DNA from: JAJPKK01 sp963807015
GTDB lineage: Bacteria; Pseudomonadota; Alphaproteobacteria; Rhizobiales; Xanthobacteraceae
Length of the DNA stretch: 64,000 nt
Assembly: GCA_963807015.1 (NCBI GenBank)
Contig: CAWEAS010000022.1
Location: 270,363 to 334,362 of the forward strand
Reading direction: 5' to 3'
Below, one piece after another: positions 63,879 to 64,000 of the stretch. The notes beneath the pieces were generated by a model. The model did not search any database. It was given only the letters and a program-made list of their open reading frames with translations, and was not told the DNA's origin. Numbering within the stretch: position 1 is the stretch's first letter; each line of letters opens with the position of its first letter. A program made the translations under genes and the position numbers.

Positions 63879-64000
63879 GCAACATCGACTCCCTGATCTT
63901 CTGCTTTCGGATCGTGATGATCCTGTCCGCGCTCGGGCTCGGCGCTGCAATTGCGATCGTGTTTATCGCGACCGCGTGCCGATTAGTGAGATTGGTGAAG
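63875..64000 (+). CDS. Small membrane protein, cut by window edge
   Basis: The ATG at 63875 overlaps the upstream stop (ATGA), which shows coupled translation. The 42 visible residues read MSNIDSLIFCFRIVMILSAL, then GLGAAIAIVFIATACRLVRL, with one strong hydrophobic segment. It continues past 64000. The family cannot be told. Confidence 0.55.
   Translation, partial: MSNIDSLIFCFRIVMILSALGLGAAIAIVFIATACRLVRLVK

Overview
The window looks like the chromosome of a high-GC alphaproteobacterium of the order Hyphomicrobiales, probably a Bradyrhizobium/Xanthobacteraceae-type soil bacterium. Reasons: a CcrM-type GANTC methyltransferase with GANTC sites in its own leader, DUF3309, DUF721 and LigD proteins of the alphaproteobacterial style, and dense intergenic palindromes of the sort seen in that order (TAGCCCGGATGAGC, TAGGGTGGGCAAAG, CATTCCGGGG and a GGGGGAGGG type). 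No rRNA or CRISPR array was seen. One tRNA was found, tRNA-Leu(GAG).

Layout. Positions 1-11.6 kb form an envelope and secretion region: a giant LEPR-XLL protein running off the left edge, a divergent HlyD-like adaptor, an outer-membrane barrel made of two tandem copies, a sulfotransferase and a beta-rich protein ending in a Hint domain. Positions 11.7-14.0 kb are decayed: an exported protein with a palindromic operator candidate, a broken molybdenum hydroxylase gene, an integrase fragment and the tRNA-Leu, which together look like the scar of an integrated element. Positions 14.2-37 kb are mostly chromosomal: FliN-like protein, lipB, ligD, a NADAR protein, a glycogen-debranching-like enzyme, PRC-barrel protein, MFS transporter, glycosyltransferase, ABC exporter, an anmK/gamma-glutamylcyclotransferase/acylphosphatase operon, tyrS, an epoxide-hydrolase-like protein and a 1231-residue AsmA-like protein.

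Positions 37.5-60.3 kb mix housekeeping genes (bcp, M23 peptidase, neutral zinc peptidase, ccrM, mutY, DUF721, DsbA-like) with catabolic and uptake genes (UbiD, three different solute-binding proteins, an LLM flavin oxidoreductase with an alpha/beta hydrolase, a MetE-like gene, an aromatic-acid-type MFS). Positions 60.3-64 kb are the start of an integrative element: orphan antitoxin-like gene, full integrase, a cargo gene, an excisionase-like HTH gene, a broken accessory gene and a membrane protein cut by the right edge.

Two themes recur. First, intergenic palindromes are abundant, and one lies in frame inside mutY. Second, about ten single-base frame breaks occur in otherwise well-kept genes, six of them between 46.9 and 50.0 kb. 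Many look like one-base loss or gain in short G or C runs, so sequence error must be excluded before calling these genes dead.
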